From assembly GCF_001718195.1 (NCBI RefSeq), contig NZ_MCNV01000028.1:1-64000 (forward strand): a stretch of 64,000 nt of DNA. Direction: 5' to 3'. The stretch is from Paraburkholderia nodosa. Its GTDB lineage: Bacteria; Pseudomonadota; Gammaproteobacteria; Burkholderiales; Burkholderiaceae. Position 1 is the first letter of the stretch. Every line of letters begins with the position of its first letter. Both the position numbers and the translations under genes were made by a program. The notes under the pieces were generated by a model. It was not told the origin of the DNA, did not search any database, and worked only from the letters and a program-made list of their open reading frames with translations. Below are positions 53,815-63,269 of the stretch, piece after piece.

Positions 53815-55170
53815 TCACGTCGGAAACAGATATCTGACAACCTCTTGTCTAGTCTCTTCCACTCCTATTACGTCAGTAATCAGTCCATCAGCCTTTAAAA
53901 GATTAGGATTCTGGATCTCGTCAGATAGCTTCCGCATCGTGTCTTTAATAGCGCCTTCAGCACCAGACATCAGTTTGCCCATCGTGTCCGGGCTAAAAAC
54001 GCCGATGTGTGCGTGCGGATACGCCAGCACGGCTATTGGATCGAATCCGGGGCCGCTCATCGCATACACACCGCCGGTGTAGGCTTTTCGGACGACAAGG
54101 AGTAGCTTAGGTACGTGGCATCTGACATGTGCTCTGAACAACTCCGCTGCTGCCAAAAATATGCCGCTACTTTCAGCTTCCCTGCCTATCATGAACCCGG
54201 GAACGTCGGCAAGGAAGATGATTGGCATGCTGGTCTTTGCAGCTATGTTTATCATTTTTGCCATCTTGGCCGCGGATTTCCGGTGGATGGCGCCGCTGTT
54301 GAATCGCGGGTTGTTTGCCACGATTGCCGCGAAATGTCCCTTAATGCGCGCATAGCCCGTCAATGCTTCTCGTGCGTATTCGGCGTTTGTTTCAGTGAAG
54401 CTGCCTTTGTCCACAAAAGAAAGCAGCAAATGATGCATGTCATAGGGGGTGCGATGATTGGACGGAATCAAATTTTCAAAATCGACTGCGTCGGGTTCCT
54501 CATATTCAAGCGTGGTCGACGGTGTGCCTTTGACGAGGCAGCGTAGAAAATCTCTTACGCATTCAAACAAATGGCGTTCATCTTTGAACGCGAGCTGAAC
54601 TGACCCCGAGCCCCGGCAGTGAACGTCTGTTCCGCCAAGCGAATGAAGATCCGACTGCTCAGCCAGCATCGCCTTCACCATATCCGGACGGCCCATACAT
54701 AGAGCCCCTTTCTCAGTCATCAAAACCAGATCGGCGAGCATGATCGGAAGAGCCAACGGGCCTGACGTCGGTCCTAGTATTGCTGAGATCAGCAGATTGG
54801 CTTCTGCTAACTCTGCGAGCGACGCGCTGACCCTGCCCATCCCTGCTGGAGACAAAAGCAATCTCGACATATCTGATGAAATTACTTTCGTTGTATCGAA
54901 ACTGCCCACCTCTCCCGGATGATCCTGAATGTATATCAACGGAGCCCGCTGGTCCCGGGCCTGATTCACAGTGCTTATGATTTGCTCGGCAGTACGCCAT
55001 TGTCCGGTTCCATTGAACATACAGTCTTGTCCACGATTCATGACCAGAAATGACTTGACCGAATTGATTAGTCCCTCGCCGCAGAGGAAGTGGGCGTCCG
55101 CTCTTGGATCATGTTCGACAAAGCTACCCGCATCAAAAAGCATGCCAACTCTTTGCAACGAAATCTGCAT
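53815..55170 (-). CDS. Acyl-CoA carboxylase carboxyltransferase-like subunit
   Basis: 451 residues of the carboxyltransferase (PCCB/methylmalonyl-CoA) family: LFDAGSFVEHDPRA, LILG-type crotonase core AEANLLISAILGPTSGPLAL, and GAIHRKSAAKMAKMINIAAK then PIIFLADVPGFMIGREAESS, AYTGGVYAMSGPGFDPIAVL. AGGAGG lies before the ATG at 55170. The biotin carboxylase partner is not in the window. It follows iaaH after 71 bases on the same strand and appears to be the third gene of the IAA operon, which is unusual; it could make a malonyl- or carboxylated thioester linked to auxin metabolism or act independently. Confidence 0.85.
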   Translation of the reverse strand: MQISLQRVGMLFDAGSFVEHDPRADAHFLCGEGLINSVKSFLVMNRGQDCMFNGTGQWRTAEQIISTVNQARDQRAPLIYIQDHPGEVGSFDTTKVISSDMSRLLLSPAGMGRVSASLAELAEANLLISAILGPTSGPLALPIMLADLVLMTEKGALCMGRPDMVKAMLAEQSDLHSLGGTDVHCRGSGSVQLAFKDERHLFECVRDFLRCLVKGTPSTTLEYEEPDAVDFENLIPSNHRTPYDMHHLLLSFVDKGSFTETNAEYAREALTGYARIKGHFAAIVANNPRFNSGAIHRKSAAKMAKMINIAAKTSMPIIFLADVPGFMIGREAESSGIFLAAAELFRAHVRCHVPKLLLVVRKAYTGGVYAMSGPGFDPIAVLAYPHAHIGVFSPDTMGKLMSGAEGAIKDTMRKLSDEIQNPNLLKADGLITDVIGVEETRQEVVRYLFPT

Positions 55171-55241
55171 GAACTGTTTACCTCCTGGCAGTGCGTGAGC
55201 GTTTGGAAGTCCAGCGCCAGCGCGATTGAGAGTCGCGTACG

Positions 55242-56582
55242 CTACGAAGCAAGAATCTCCTCCACAGCGGCCGCCATCAGAAGGAGCCGGCGGTCTTGGC
55301 CACGTGCGGCATCAAGGCTCAATCCCACGGGTAATGCATCGTTCGGCGCCACAGGCAAGGTAATGGAGGGCATTGCGACATTGCTTGCGAGGTCGGTGTT
55401 GCGTATTACGTCTGCGAACAGTCCCGGACGCTGTGCATCGCTAACGTGAGGAGTGCTGCGCGGGACAGTGGGATAAGCTAGAAAATCGATCCATCGAGCG
55501 TTGAGCAGCGCATTCATTTGTAGCCGCAAGTCGTTAATGTTCTGCACTGCGGCGGAATAGTCTTTCGCGGAAATCAGACTTCCGTCAAGGTGTTGATGAA
55601 TGATGCTCCTCACGCACTTGTCATGGATGTTGTCGAACACAGCATTAACCCTGCTTCCCCATCCAAACGAGAGCAGTGCGCGCGGAAAGTCCGTAAAAAA
55701 TTCGTAAACTGGAATAGTAAAAGTGCCGAACTTATTTAATTCTGAAACAACAGCGTCATCGAGGTCGACGCACTGAAAGCCTGCACGAGTGAGACGCCTG
55801 ATCGCCTGCCAGGAATGCTTCCGAACATCATCATCCAAGTCGTTCCACATGGAGCTTGGAAGACCGATTCGACAGCGAGTATTTGTTTGTTTTGACGGGC
55901 TTTGGCTATCGGAGCTCAGCAAGTCGTATAGAAACAATGCGTCTTTTGCCGAACGCGTCAGGAGGCCCGGTGAATCCTTCGTGCGTGAAACCGGAATGAT
56001 CCCGGATGAAGACCACCGGCCACTTGTTGGTCTGAAACCGACTATGCCGCAAAAGGCTGCGGGTATCCTCACCGAGCCGCCAGTGTCGGTTCCGATCGCC
56101 ATCGGGACAATACCGGCTGCCACAGCTGCGGCGGAGCCGCCGCTGCTTCCGCCGGCCAAATGGCCCGGAGCCGCCGGATTGCCCACGGTTCCCCAATGGG
56201 GATTGACGGACGTGATTCCAAAGCTCAGTTCATGCATGTTGTTCTTGCCGGCGACGACGGCACCGAGGGATTTGAGCTTTCTGACCACAAGTGCGTCGCG
56301 TGTGGCTATACAATCTACCATGCCCGGTGTCCCGGCGGTTACAGGGAGTCCCTTGACGCAAATATTGTCTTTTGTAGAAAAAGGAATGCCGTAGAGTGGC
56401 GCGCCTCGCAGATTGTCCCTCGCCCTCGCGAAGTGAGCCTCCGGACTGCGAGCACGTATGAAGCAGTTTAGATGTGTCTGGTTAGCGTCTGCGTTCAGTG
56501 CGCGATCCCGGATCTCTTCCGCTGTAACTGCTCCAGACCTTATGACGTCGCGAAGTGATTCAAGAGTGTTGTGAAAATGCAT
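55242..56582 (-). CDS. iaaH: Indole-3-acetamide hydrolase (amidase) IaaH
   Basis: 446 residues from MHFHNTLESL at 56582; no clear ribosome site distinguishes this from a TTG at 56594. The amidase-signature triad is visible: Lys71 in FSTKDN, cis-Ser in GGSSGGS (residues 144-150) and nucleophile Ser169 in DTGGSVR. IaaH hydrolyses indole-3-acetamide to indole-3-acetic acid. It follows iaaM after 35 bases, the standard pairing in plant-associated bacteria. Intact. Confidence 0.9.
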   Translation of the reverse strand: MHFHNTLESLRDVIRSGAVTAEEIRDRALNADANQTHLNCFIRARSPEAHFARARDNLRGAPLYGIPFSTKDNICVKGLPVTAGTPGMVDCIATRDALVVRKLKSLGAVVAGKNNMHELSFGITSVNPHWGTVGNPAAPGHLAGGSSGGSAAAVAAGIVPMAIGTDTGGSVRIPAAFCGIVGFRPTSGRWSSSGIIPVSRTKDSPGLLTRSAKDALFLYDLLSSDSQSPSKQTNTRCRIGLPSSMWNDLDDDVRKHSWQAIRRLTRAGFQCVDLDDAVVSELNKFGTFTIPVYEFFTDFPRALLSFGWGSRVNAVFDNIHDKCVRSIIHQHLDGSLISAKDYSAAVQNINDLRLQMNALLNARWIDFLAYPTVPRSTPHVSDAQRPGLFADVIRNTDLASNVAMPSITLPVAPNDALPVGLSLDAARGQDRRLLLMAAAVEEILAS

Positions 56583-56617
56583 GAAATTTTGCAAGTGGGA
56601 GGTCGGGGAGTGCGATA

Positions 56618-58306
56618 TTAGTAGCTGTAGGCACTGCGTATATCGTCAAGAGGGTTGCCAGGCAAAAGATCACCCCCGACGCTACGTATAACGGCGCATG
56701 CGCTGTTGATCGCTGTCTGCACGGCTCCCTCAACCCACCCACCGGTGAAAGAACAGCCGCATCCTGCCAAGTAGAGTCCTGTATCGCTTGCTGGATCGTT
56801 TGCCGTCTGAAATTGAAAAAAGAGACGCTGCGAATAGACGTCCTCGCCGGGGTAGTTGAGCTTGAAGGCGCCGGACGAATGCGGGTCGGTCAGCCAGTCA
56901 TGATGGAGGACGCAGCGTTCATAGTCCTTATCTGCAGGGACGAGGTGACGCGCAAGTTCTGGATGGAAGGTTGACAGGTCGTCGACGAAGCACTCGCATC
57001 GCTCTTTTTTGTCCGAAACGCTCAGCAACTTATGAGCGTCGTCCTCCCAAGTGTAGCTGAGCAAAACCACACCCCGACCATCTGGGTTGTGAGGTTCGTA
57101 GTCAAGGCAGTATACGCCTCGTGCGAAGCTGTCAGACTGGATGGTTATGGGCAGTTTCTTGTTTATCCAGAACTTGTCTCGGGTGAGCATGAAGAGTTTT
57201 GACGATCCGGTCAGATGAGTTTCTCTGACTGCTCTGGATACGTCGCGGCTGAGAAACGTTTCATCATCTGTCAAGCAATGAACCATCTGCATCGCCCTGT
57301 TGTTGCTGGTGACGATCACCCGGTCAAAGGTCGAAATTTCGTTATCGTCGGTCACGATCTTGATCTCTGAACCTTCTTTGTAGATGCGACCGACGCCGCT
57401 GAAGCGAACTCGTTCGGAAACGGTGTTGCCATAAATATTCTCGCCTGCAATGCGTTCAGCCAGTGTTGAAATTCCGCACGAGATGAGGCGTTGATCGTCC
57501 ATGTAACCGTTAATGACGAGACGCAAAATTTCAGTGAATCCGGCCTGATAGACAGGGAGAAAACCACCTGAGCCAATCCCAAGGGACCCAAACAGTTCGA
57601 AGTCGTACGGCCTTTCCCAAGCGGTACCTCCAGGCGGGCAAGGACCCGTGAAAATGGTGACGATGGCGGCATAGAACGAGCTGTCGCGAAATAAATCCAG
57701 CCATGTTTGCCACGCGGTGCGTGCTTCGTTCAAGCGCTGCGATTTTAACATGGCAGTAATTTCGGCTGGCGCGACGAGAGCTGTGCCATTGATCACGCAT
57801 CCATCCTGCAAAAGAGCTCTCCACCCTTCGTGTACACGCCTGAATAGAGGCGGCGGTGGATTTCCGGCCGGCCAGATATGGCGGACGCCGCGATAATGCA
57901 GTTCCGTATCAACGACTCCAGGATCGGGGAACGATGCTGTGGTGGGAATATCATACCGGTCAAGGTAATGAAAAAGACCGGTCGAACTTGGGGGAAACCG
58001 CATTGCGCCCATTTCGGCGATGAGATGTGGGTGCTCTGAATCAAACGCCTGTGACCACAACCTGCCGCCAATACGATCGCGAGCTTCAAACACAGTGACG
58101 TCGCATACACCTGCTCGCATCAGTTCGTTCGCGGCCAGAAGGCCGCTGATGCCAGCTCCCACAATAGCAACGCGTGGACTTGCGATATTCGAGGAGAGAG
58201 TTCCGATGGCCCCTACAGATGCGCCCCGGTCCAAAAACGGAGCATAGTCATACAGTAGATCGACGGTAGTCGATGGTACTTTTGAAGATGCGACGCAGTT
58301 TTTCAT
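56618..58306 (-). CDS. iaaM: Tryptophan 2-monooxygenase IaaM
   Basis: 562 residues of the flavin amine oxidase family. FAD-binding VAIVGAGISGLLAANEL lies at residues ~46-62, followed by EARDRIGGRLWSQAF and AEMGAMRFPPSS, both typical of IaaM/L-amino-acid oxidases. C-terminal LYLAGCGCSFTGGWVEGAVQ closes the FAD site. IaaM converts tryptophan to indole-3-acetamide, the first step of the IAM route to auxin. A strong AGGAGAGG site precedes the ATG at 58306. First gene of iaaM-iaaH-carboxyltransferase. Confidence 0.92.
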   Translation of the reverse strand: MKNCVASSKVPSTTVDLLYDYAPFLDRGASVGAIGTLSSNIASPRVAIVGAGISGLLAANELMRAGVCDVTVFEARDRIGGRLWSQAFDSEHPHLIAEMGAMRFPPSSTGLFHYLDRYDIPTTASFPDPGVVDTELHYRGVRHIWPAGNPPPPLFRRVHEGWRALLQDGCVINGTALVAPAEITAMLKSQRLNEARTAWQTWLDLFRDSSFYAAIVTIFTGPCPPGGTAWERPYDFELFGSLGIGSGGFLPVYQAGFTEILRLVINGYMDDQRLISCGISTLAERIAGENIYGNTVSERVRFSGVGRIYKEGSEIKIVTDDNEISTFDRVIVTSNNRAMQMVHCLTDDETFLSRDVSRAVRETHLTGSSKLFMLTRDKFWINKKLPITIQSDSFARGVYCLDYEPHNPDGRGVVLLSYTWEDDAHKLLSVSDKKERCECFVDDLSTFHPELARHLVPADKDYERCVLHHDWLTDPHSSGAFKLNYPGEDVYSQRLFFQFQTANDPASDTGLYLAGCGCSFTGGWVEGAVQTAINSACAVIRSVGGDLLPGNPLDDIRSAYSY

Positions 58307-58968
58307 GAATTCCTCTCCTGTAATGGCAATGCATCGACGCGAAAGACGATGATGGCGGGAAGTGACGCACGAATCTCGATAGAACGGGGCGAGATCCTAT
58401 ATTTCGTTTCCGATAACGTGTTGCTCGTCAGTAGAAAATGCCGCGCCGGAATGTCTATGCAATCGACGATAGCAATCTGCTGTAGCGAAATCAAGCAAGT
58501 AAAATTGATGTCTGTAGCAATCTGGAAGCGGGCTATGGATAGTTGTGCCGATAGTGTGAAAATGGAGATGCTATACCTGAGGTCCGACAATGTGCTCTGG
58601 GTCAACCTTAAGGGCGCTGACAACGATGGTCTTTTCATCGGGTCAGAAACCTCGTCGCGCCCGCGCGTTTGCGAGGGTCACGGCGCCAGCACCTTGATCT
58701 AGGTGCCATTGCAAGCGTTTGACGCTTCATCGTCCTCTTGTCCATCTCATTGCCTGTGAGCTCAAGAGCGCTCGAGGAGCACGACCGGTGGACCTTCCAG
58801 CGTTGGCTTCCCTAACTGCAAAAGGGTGGGTTAGGCGTGCTCGACGAAATCCAATGCCAAGCAGCGCATCGCTCGTCCTCGCACGGCAATCATGCTGACG
58901 CACGGGTGCCGGGGAGTGTGTATTTTGAATAGACGAAGACATCGCTACTGCACAGTTGGACAACCAGG
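58307..58968. promoter_or_regulatory. Upstream region of iaaM with short repeats
   Basis: No gene is seen in this 660-base spacer. Repeats related to ATGTCTRTGCAATC appear at 58451-58464 and 58508-58522, with a partial AGCAATC copy at 58471; they are about 56 bases apart. A stretch near 58494-58511 (minus strand, ACATCAATTTTACTTG) resembles the 3' half of rhizobial nod boxes, but the 5' half does not fit. Confidence 0.4.
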
Positions 58969-61900
58969 TTATGACTGGTCTTTTGGCGTCCCCTGATGAT
59001 TTGCACCCAGCAACATATACATCGCCGGTACCACGAACAGTGTGAACGCAGTGCCGATCGATAGTCCGGTGAAGATCACCAGACCCATTGCGTTGCGGCC
59101 TGCTGCGCCCGCGCCCGAGGCGACGACTAAGGGCAGTACGCCGAGCACCATGGCGACCGTCGTCATGAGGATCGGGCGCAAGCGTGCACCTGCCGCTTCC
59201 TCCAAGGCTTCTCGCTTGCCGCGGCCCACGCGCTGAAGCTGGTTCGCGAACTGCACGACAAGAATCGCATGTTTGCTGACGAGTCCCATGAGCGTGACAA
59301 GTCCAATCTGCGTATAGATATTGAGCGTCGAAAAGCCGGCATTGATGAAGACGAGAGCACCGAAGAGCGCCATCGGGACGGACACCAAAATGACCAGGGC
59401 ATCGCGGAAGCTTTCGAATTGCGCTGAAAGCGCAAGAAACACGATAATCGTCGCGAACATGAGCGTGACCGAGGAGTTACCGGACTCTTGCATGAACTGG
59501 CGCGATAGCCCTGCGTAGTCGGTGTTGTAACCTGCCGGAGCTGCTTCGTTCGTGGACTGACGAAGGAAGTCGAGAACTTCGCCCTGGGAGACGCTAGGTG
59601 AGATCACAGCGGAGATCGTTGCCGCATTGAGTTGCTGGAACCGATTGATCGATTCAGGGACGACTGCTTGCTTCAGGTGCGCAACCGTCGATGCCGGAAT
59701 CATGCTGCCGTCCGGCGTGCGCAAGTAATAGTCGAGTACCTGTGACGGATTCAGTCGATCTATTTGCTGGACTTGCGGAATCACCTTGTATGAGCGGCCA
59801 GCGATCGAGAAATAGTTTGCGTAGTTACCGCCGAGTGCAGCGCCTAGCGCCTGTCCTACATCGCTTTGCGTGAGGCCGAGTGACGCGATTTTGTCGCGGT
59901 CAACTATGACGACCGTTTCTGGCTTGTCGATCCTTAGATCGCTATCAATAAAGAGAAACATGCCACTTGCACGCGCTTTCTGGAGTACGGCTTTCGTCAC
60001 CTGGTCGAGATTCTCGAAGGGCTCTGTCGTGCTGATCACGAATTGCACGGGGAAACCCTGTGCGCCCGGCAAAGGCGGGAACTGGAACGCGGCGACACGA
60101 GCACCAGCAATGCCATTCCACCTCTGCTGGAGCTCCTGCTGTAGTTCGGTTGCGCCTCTTTTCCGCTTGTCCCAAGTCTTGAAGAGAACGCCACCGAAGC
60201 CCTGATTCAATGTTGGCAGGCCAGTTAGCTGAAACAGCTGGGCATATTCGGGCAAGCGCTTCGACATTTCTAACACCTGATCGGCGTATGTCTGCATTTG
60301 CTGGACTGTGGCATTCGGCGGCCCCTGGATCAGCGATAGGACGATGCCTTGGTCCTCCTGCGGCGCAAGCTCTGCCTGCGAAGTCGAAAAGAGATAAACG
60401 GTTCCGCAAAGCAGCATAACTCCCATGACGACGAACACGGAAGATGTGTCGAGGGCCGCATGCAAGAGCCGCGCATAGCCGGCATGCACACGATCCAGCT
60501 GTCGATTGACGAAAACGGCGAAACGCCCGGACTCGTGCACATTTTGGAAAATGCGCGAGCACATCATCGGCGACAGGGTTAGCGCAATCACGCCTGACAC
60601 CGCGACGGCGCTCGCAAGGGTGAACGCAAATTCAGTGAAAAGGGTGCCTGTCAGGCCGCCCTGAAAGCCGATAGGCAGATATGCGGCGATCAGCACGGCG
60701 GTCATTGCCAGAATCGGGCCGCCAAGCTCGCGCGCGGCAGTTAGCGCGGCTTCCATGGGAGACTTGCCTTCATTCATGTGGCGGTCGACGTTCTCGACGA
60801 CGATGATCGCATCGTCGACCACCAGCCCAATCGCGAGCACCATCGCGAGTAACGTCAACAGATTGATCGAGTAACCGAGCAACTGCATCATGGAGAACGT
60901 GCCAATCAGCGAAAGCGGCATCGCGACCACGGGTACGATGACGGCGCGCAAACGACCGAAGAAGAGGAAGATAACGGCCGTGACAATCAGCAACGTCTCG
61001 ACGAGCGTCTTCACTACTTCATCAATCGCGCTGTTGATGAAGTCTGTCGCGTCGTAGACGATATCACCAGCCATCCCCGTCGGGAACTGCTTCTGCAGAT
61101 CGGGAAACACGGATTTAACGCGTCTGGCCACATCGAGCACGTTTGCGTCAGGCGCTACCTTAATTCCGATAAATACAGAACGCTTGCCGCCAAATGCGAC
61201 GCTGGAATCATAATTGTCCGCGCCTAGCACGACATTGGCAACGTCCTCGAGACGCACGATCACTCCGTTCTTTTGTTTGACAGCCAGTTTCTGAAAGTCC
61301 TCCACCGAACGGACGTCGGTACGCGCGTTTAGACTGACGCTGGTCATCTGGCCTTTTGTTGTGCCGAGTGTCGCGAGGTAGTTATTGTTGTTGAGTGCTG
61401 TGTAGACATCAGAAGCAGTGACATTGTGCGCTGCGAGCTTGGTTGAATCTAGCCATGCGCGCAATGCGAACTGGCGACCGCCCAGTACTTCCGCGGTCTG
61501 CACGCCCTGAATGGAGTCGAGCTTCGGCTTCACAACGCGCAGCAGATAGTCGGTGACATTGTTGGGCGGCAGCACGTCGCTGTAGAAGCCCATATACATC
61601 GCGTCGGTGGTCTGGCCCACCTGCATCGTCAGCACCGGCTGCTGGGCCTCGCGCGGCAACTGGTTACGCACAGACGCTATCTGTGTATTGATCTCGGTGA
61701 GCGCGCGGTTCGGATCATAATTCATGCGTAGCGTCGCGTTGATCGTCGACACGCCCGTGCTGCTTTTCGACGACATGTAGTCAATGCCCTGCACCTGAGC
61801 GATGGCGGCTTCTAGCGGCTGCGTGATAAACCCAGCCATTGTGTCGGCGCTCGCACCGTAATAGGAAGTGGTAAGCGTGACTACGCCCGTCTGGGTTTGA

Positions 61901-62013
61901 GGATATTCACTGACCTTCAGCGTGGAGAGCGAACGCAAGCCTAGTACGAGGATCAGCACGCTCAGTACTGACGCGAGGACTGGCCGGTTGAGAAAAATGT
62001 CGGTGAATTTCAT
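58969..62013 (-). CDS. RND efflux pump inner-membrane transporter
   Basis: About 1,014 residues starting MKFTDIFLNRPVLASVLSVL at 62013. It has the RND layout of twelve membrane helices and two large periplasmic loops; GLVVDDAIIVVENVDRHMNE in helix 4 holds the two proton-relay Asp residues, and a second FVVPAMYMLLG-type end closes the protein. Among the family it resembles MexI/MdtB-type multidrug pumps. Its start lies 12 bases inside the stop region of the adaptor gene, so the two are coupled. Substrates unknown. Confidence 0.92.
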   Translation of the reverse strand: MKFTDIFLNRPVLASVLSVLILVLGLRSLSTLKVSEYPQTQTGVVTLTTSYYGASADTMAGFITQPLEAAIAQVQGIDYMSSKSSTGVSTINATLRMNYDPNRALTEINTQIASVRNQLPREAQQPVLTMQVGQTTDAMYMGFYSDVLPPNNVTDYLLRVVKPKLDSIQGVQTAEVLGGRQFALRAWLDSTKLAAHNVTASDVYTALNNNNYLATLGTTKGQMTSVSLNARTDVRSVEDFQKLAVKQKNGVIVRLEDVANVVLGADNYDSSVAFGGKRSVFIGIKVAPDANVLDVARRVKSVFPDLQKQFPTGMAGDIVYDATDFINSAIDEVVKTLVETLLIVTAVIFLFFGRLRAVIVPVVAMPLSLIGTFSMMQLLGYSINLLTLLAMVLAIGLVVDDAIIVVENVDRHMNEGKSPMEAALTAARELGGPILAMTAVLIAAYLPIGFQGGLTGTLFTEFAFTLASAVAVSGVIALTLSPMMCSRIFQNVHESGRFAVFVNRQLDRVHAGYARLLHAALDTSSVFVVMGVMLLCGTVYLFSTSQAELAPQEDQGIVLSLIQGPPNATVQQMQTYADQVLEMSKRLPEYAQLFQLTGLPTLNQGFGGVLFKTWDKRKRGATELQQELQQRWNGIAGARVAAFQFPPLPGAQGFPVQFVISTTEPFENLDQVTKAVLQKARASGMFLFIDSDLRIDKPETVVIVDRDKIASLGLTQSDVGQALGAALGGNYANYFSIAGRSYKVIPQVQQIDRLNPSQVLDYYLRTPDGSMIPASTVAHLKQAVVPESINRFQQLNAATISAVISPSVSQGEVLDFLRQSTNEAAPAGYNTDYAGLSRQFMQESGNSSVTLMFATIIVFLALSAQFESFRDALVILVSVPMALFGALVFINAGFSTLNIYTQIGLVTLMGLVSKHAILVVQFANQLQRVGRGKREALEEAAGARLRPILMTTVAMVLGVLPLVVASGAGAAGRNAMGLVIFTGLSIGTAFTLFVVPAMYMLLGANHQGTPKDQS

Positions 62014-62024
62014 TGGGAGGCCTC

Positions 62025-63176
62025 TCACTCCTCCTGAGGCGTCGGAGCAGGACTGTCCGCAGGCAGCACACGATTATTGATGATGAGCGGTGTGCCGTTC
62101 TGTAGCTTGAGCTGACCGCTCGTGACGACCTGCGCGCCTTCGTCGAGACCCCTCAGGATCGCCACCTGATCCCCGCGCGTGGGTCCCGGCGTCACGAATA
62201 CCTGTTGCGCCACCGGCATTGTTTTACCGTGCGCGTTTTTTTGCTCGCGCCGTCTAATGACGAATACCGTTGCACCGTACGCATTGTGCGCGATCGCGGT
62301 TTGCGGCAAGGTCAGATAGCGCTGCTCGCTACCCACATCTATCTTCACGTTCGCGTACATGCCGGGCAACAGCTTGCGCTCGTGGTTGTCCAGGACCGCT
62401 TCGATCTGAACGTTGCGGGTTGTGCTGTCCACGCGCGGATTTATCGCGCGGACTTGGCCACCGAAGCTAAGGCTCGCAAATGTGCTTGTATTTACGGAGA
62501 CGTGCTGTCCGGCCTCGAGTTGCGCCAGTTGTTCCTGGGGTAGGTGAAAGTCGACGTAAATGGGATCGACGACTTGCAGGGTAACAATTGCGTCCCCCGG
62601 GTTGATGTACTGGCCGGGATTAACGGTGGTGATCCCCACGCGTCCTGCGAAAGGTGCGCGAATGGTTTTCTTGGCGACGAGGGCAGCTTGCTGTTCGACT
62701 TGCGCCCGTCTGCTCTTCAGTTCGGCTGTGTCGGCATCCAACTGGGCTTTTGAAATGGCCTGTATGTCATACTGTGCCTTGTCGCGCGTGTAAACCGTTT
62801 GCGAAAGGTCCGCGGCAGCTTTTAGCGATGCGAGCTGTGCGCGATCAGAGTCGGCGTTGAGGCGCAGGAGAACCTGTCCGGCCTTCACCTCCTCACCGGA
62901 ACTGAATTCGAGCTCGCGCACGAGGCCTGCGACTTCTGTCGTCACGTCGACGCCGCGCACCGCGCGTAGGCTGCCCGTGGCGGAAAGCTGCGGCTGCCAA
63001 GTCTGATAGCTGACCACAGCTGACGTGACCGTGGCGGCGGCCATGCCATCGCGCATCATGAACTTTTTAATCATATGCGCTTTGTAAAGATTGAAGCCGA
63101 TCAGCGTGCCGAGTAGACTGCCCACGCAGATCAGCATGATGGTCATCCGTTTTCCTGTTAGTCTTTTCATCGTCAT
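62025..63176 (-). CDS. RND pump membrane-fusion (adaptor) protein
   Basis: About 383 residues starting MTMKRLTGKRMTIMLICVGS at 63176, with AAGGAC 7 bases upstream. A single N-terminal membrane anchor (MLICVGSLLGTLIGFNLY) is followed by lipoyl (GEEVKAGQVLLRLNADSDRA), hairpin and beta-barrel domains (VGITTVNPGQYINPGDAIVT). It links the inner-membrane pump to the outer-membrane channel. Confidence 0.9.
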   Translation of the reverse strand: MTMKRLTGKRMTIMLICVGSLLGTLIGFNLYKAHMIKKFMMRDGMAAATVTSAVVSYQTWQPQLSATGSLRAVRGVDVTTEVAGLVRELEFSSGEEVKAGQVLLRLNADSDRAQLASLKAAADLSQTVYTRDKAQYDIQAISKAQLDADTAELKSRRAQVEQQAALVAKKTIRAPFAGRVGITTVNPGQYINPGDAIVTLQVVDPIYVDFHLPQEQLAQLEAGQHVSVNTSTFASLSFGGQVRAINPRVDSTTRNVQIEAVLDNHERKLLPGMYANVKIDVGSEQRYLTLPQTAIAHNAYGATVFVIRRREQKNAHGKTMPVAQQVFVTPGPTRGDQVAILRGLDEGAQVVTSGQLKLQNGTPLIINNRVLPADSPAPTPQEE

Positions 63177-63269
63177 CGTAGTGTCCTTGCACGGCAAACT
63201 CACGAGGCACAAGCGTCTTTGGCGCGCTACCCGTGAAACGTATGCGGCGGCAGCAATCGTCATGAGCAG

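Noticed and set aside
58494..58511. A nod box upstream of iaaM
   Set aside because: Only the 3' half resembles the consensus; the ATC-N9-GAT core is missing. Kept as a weak repeat finding only.
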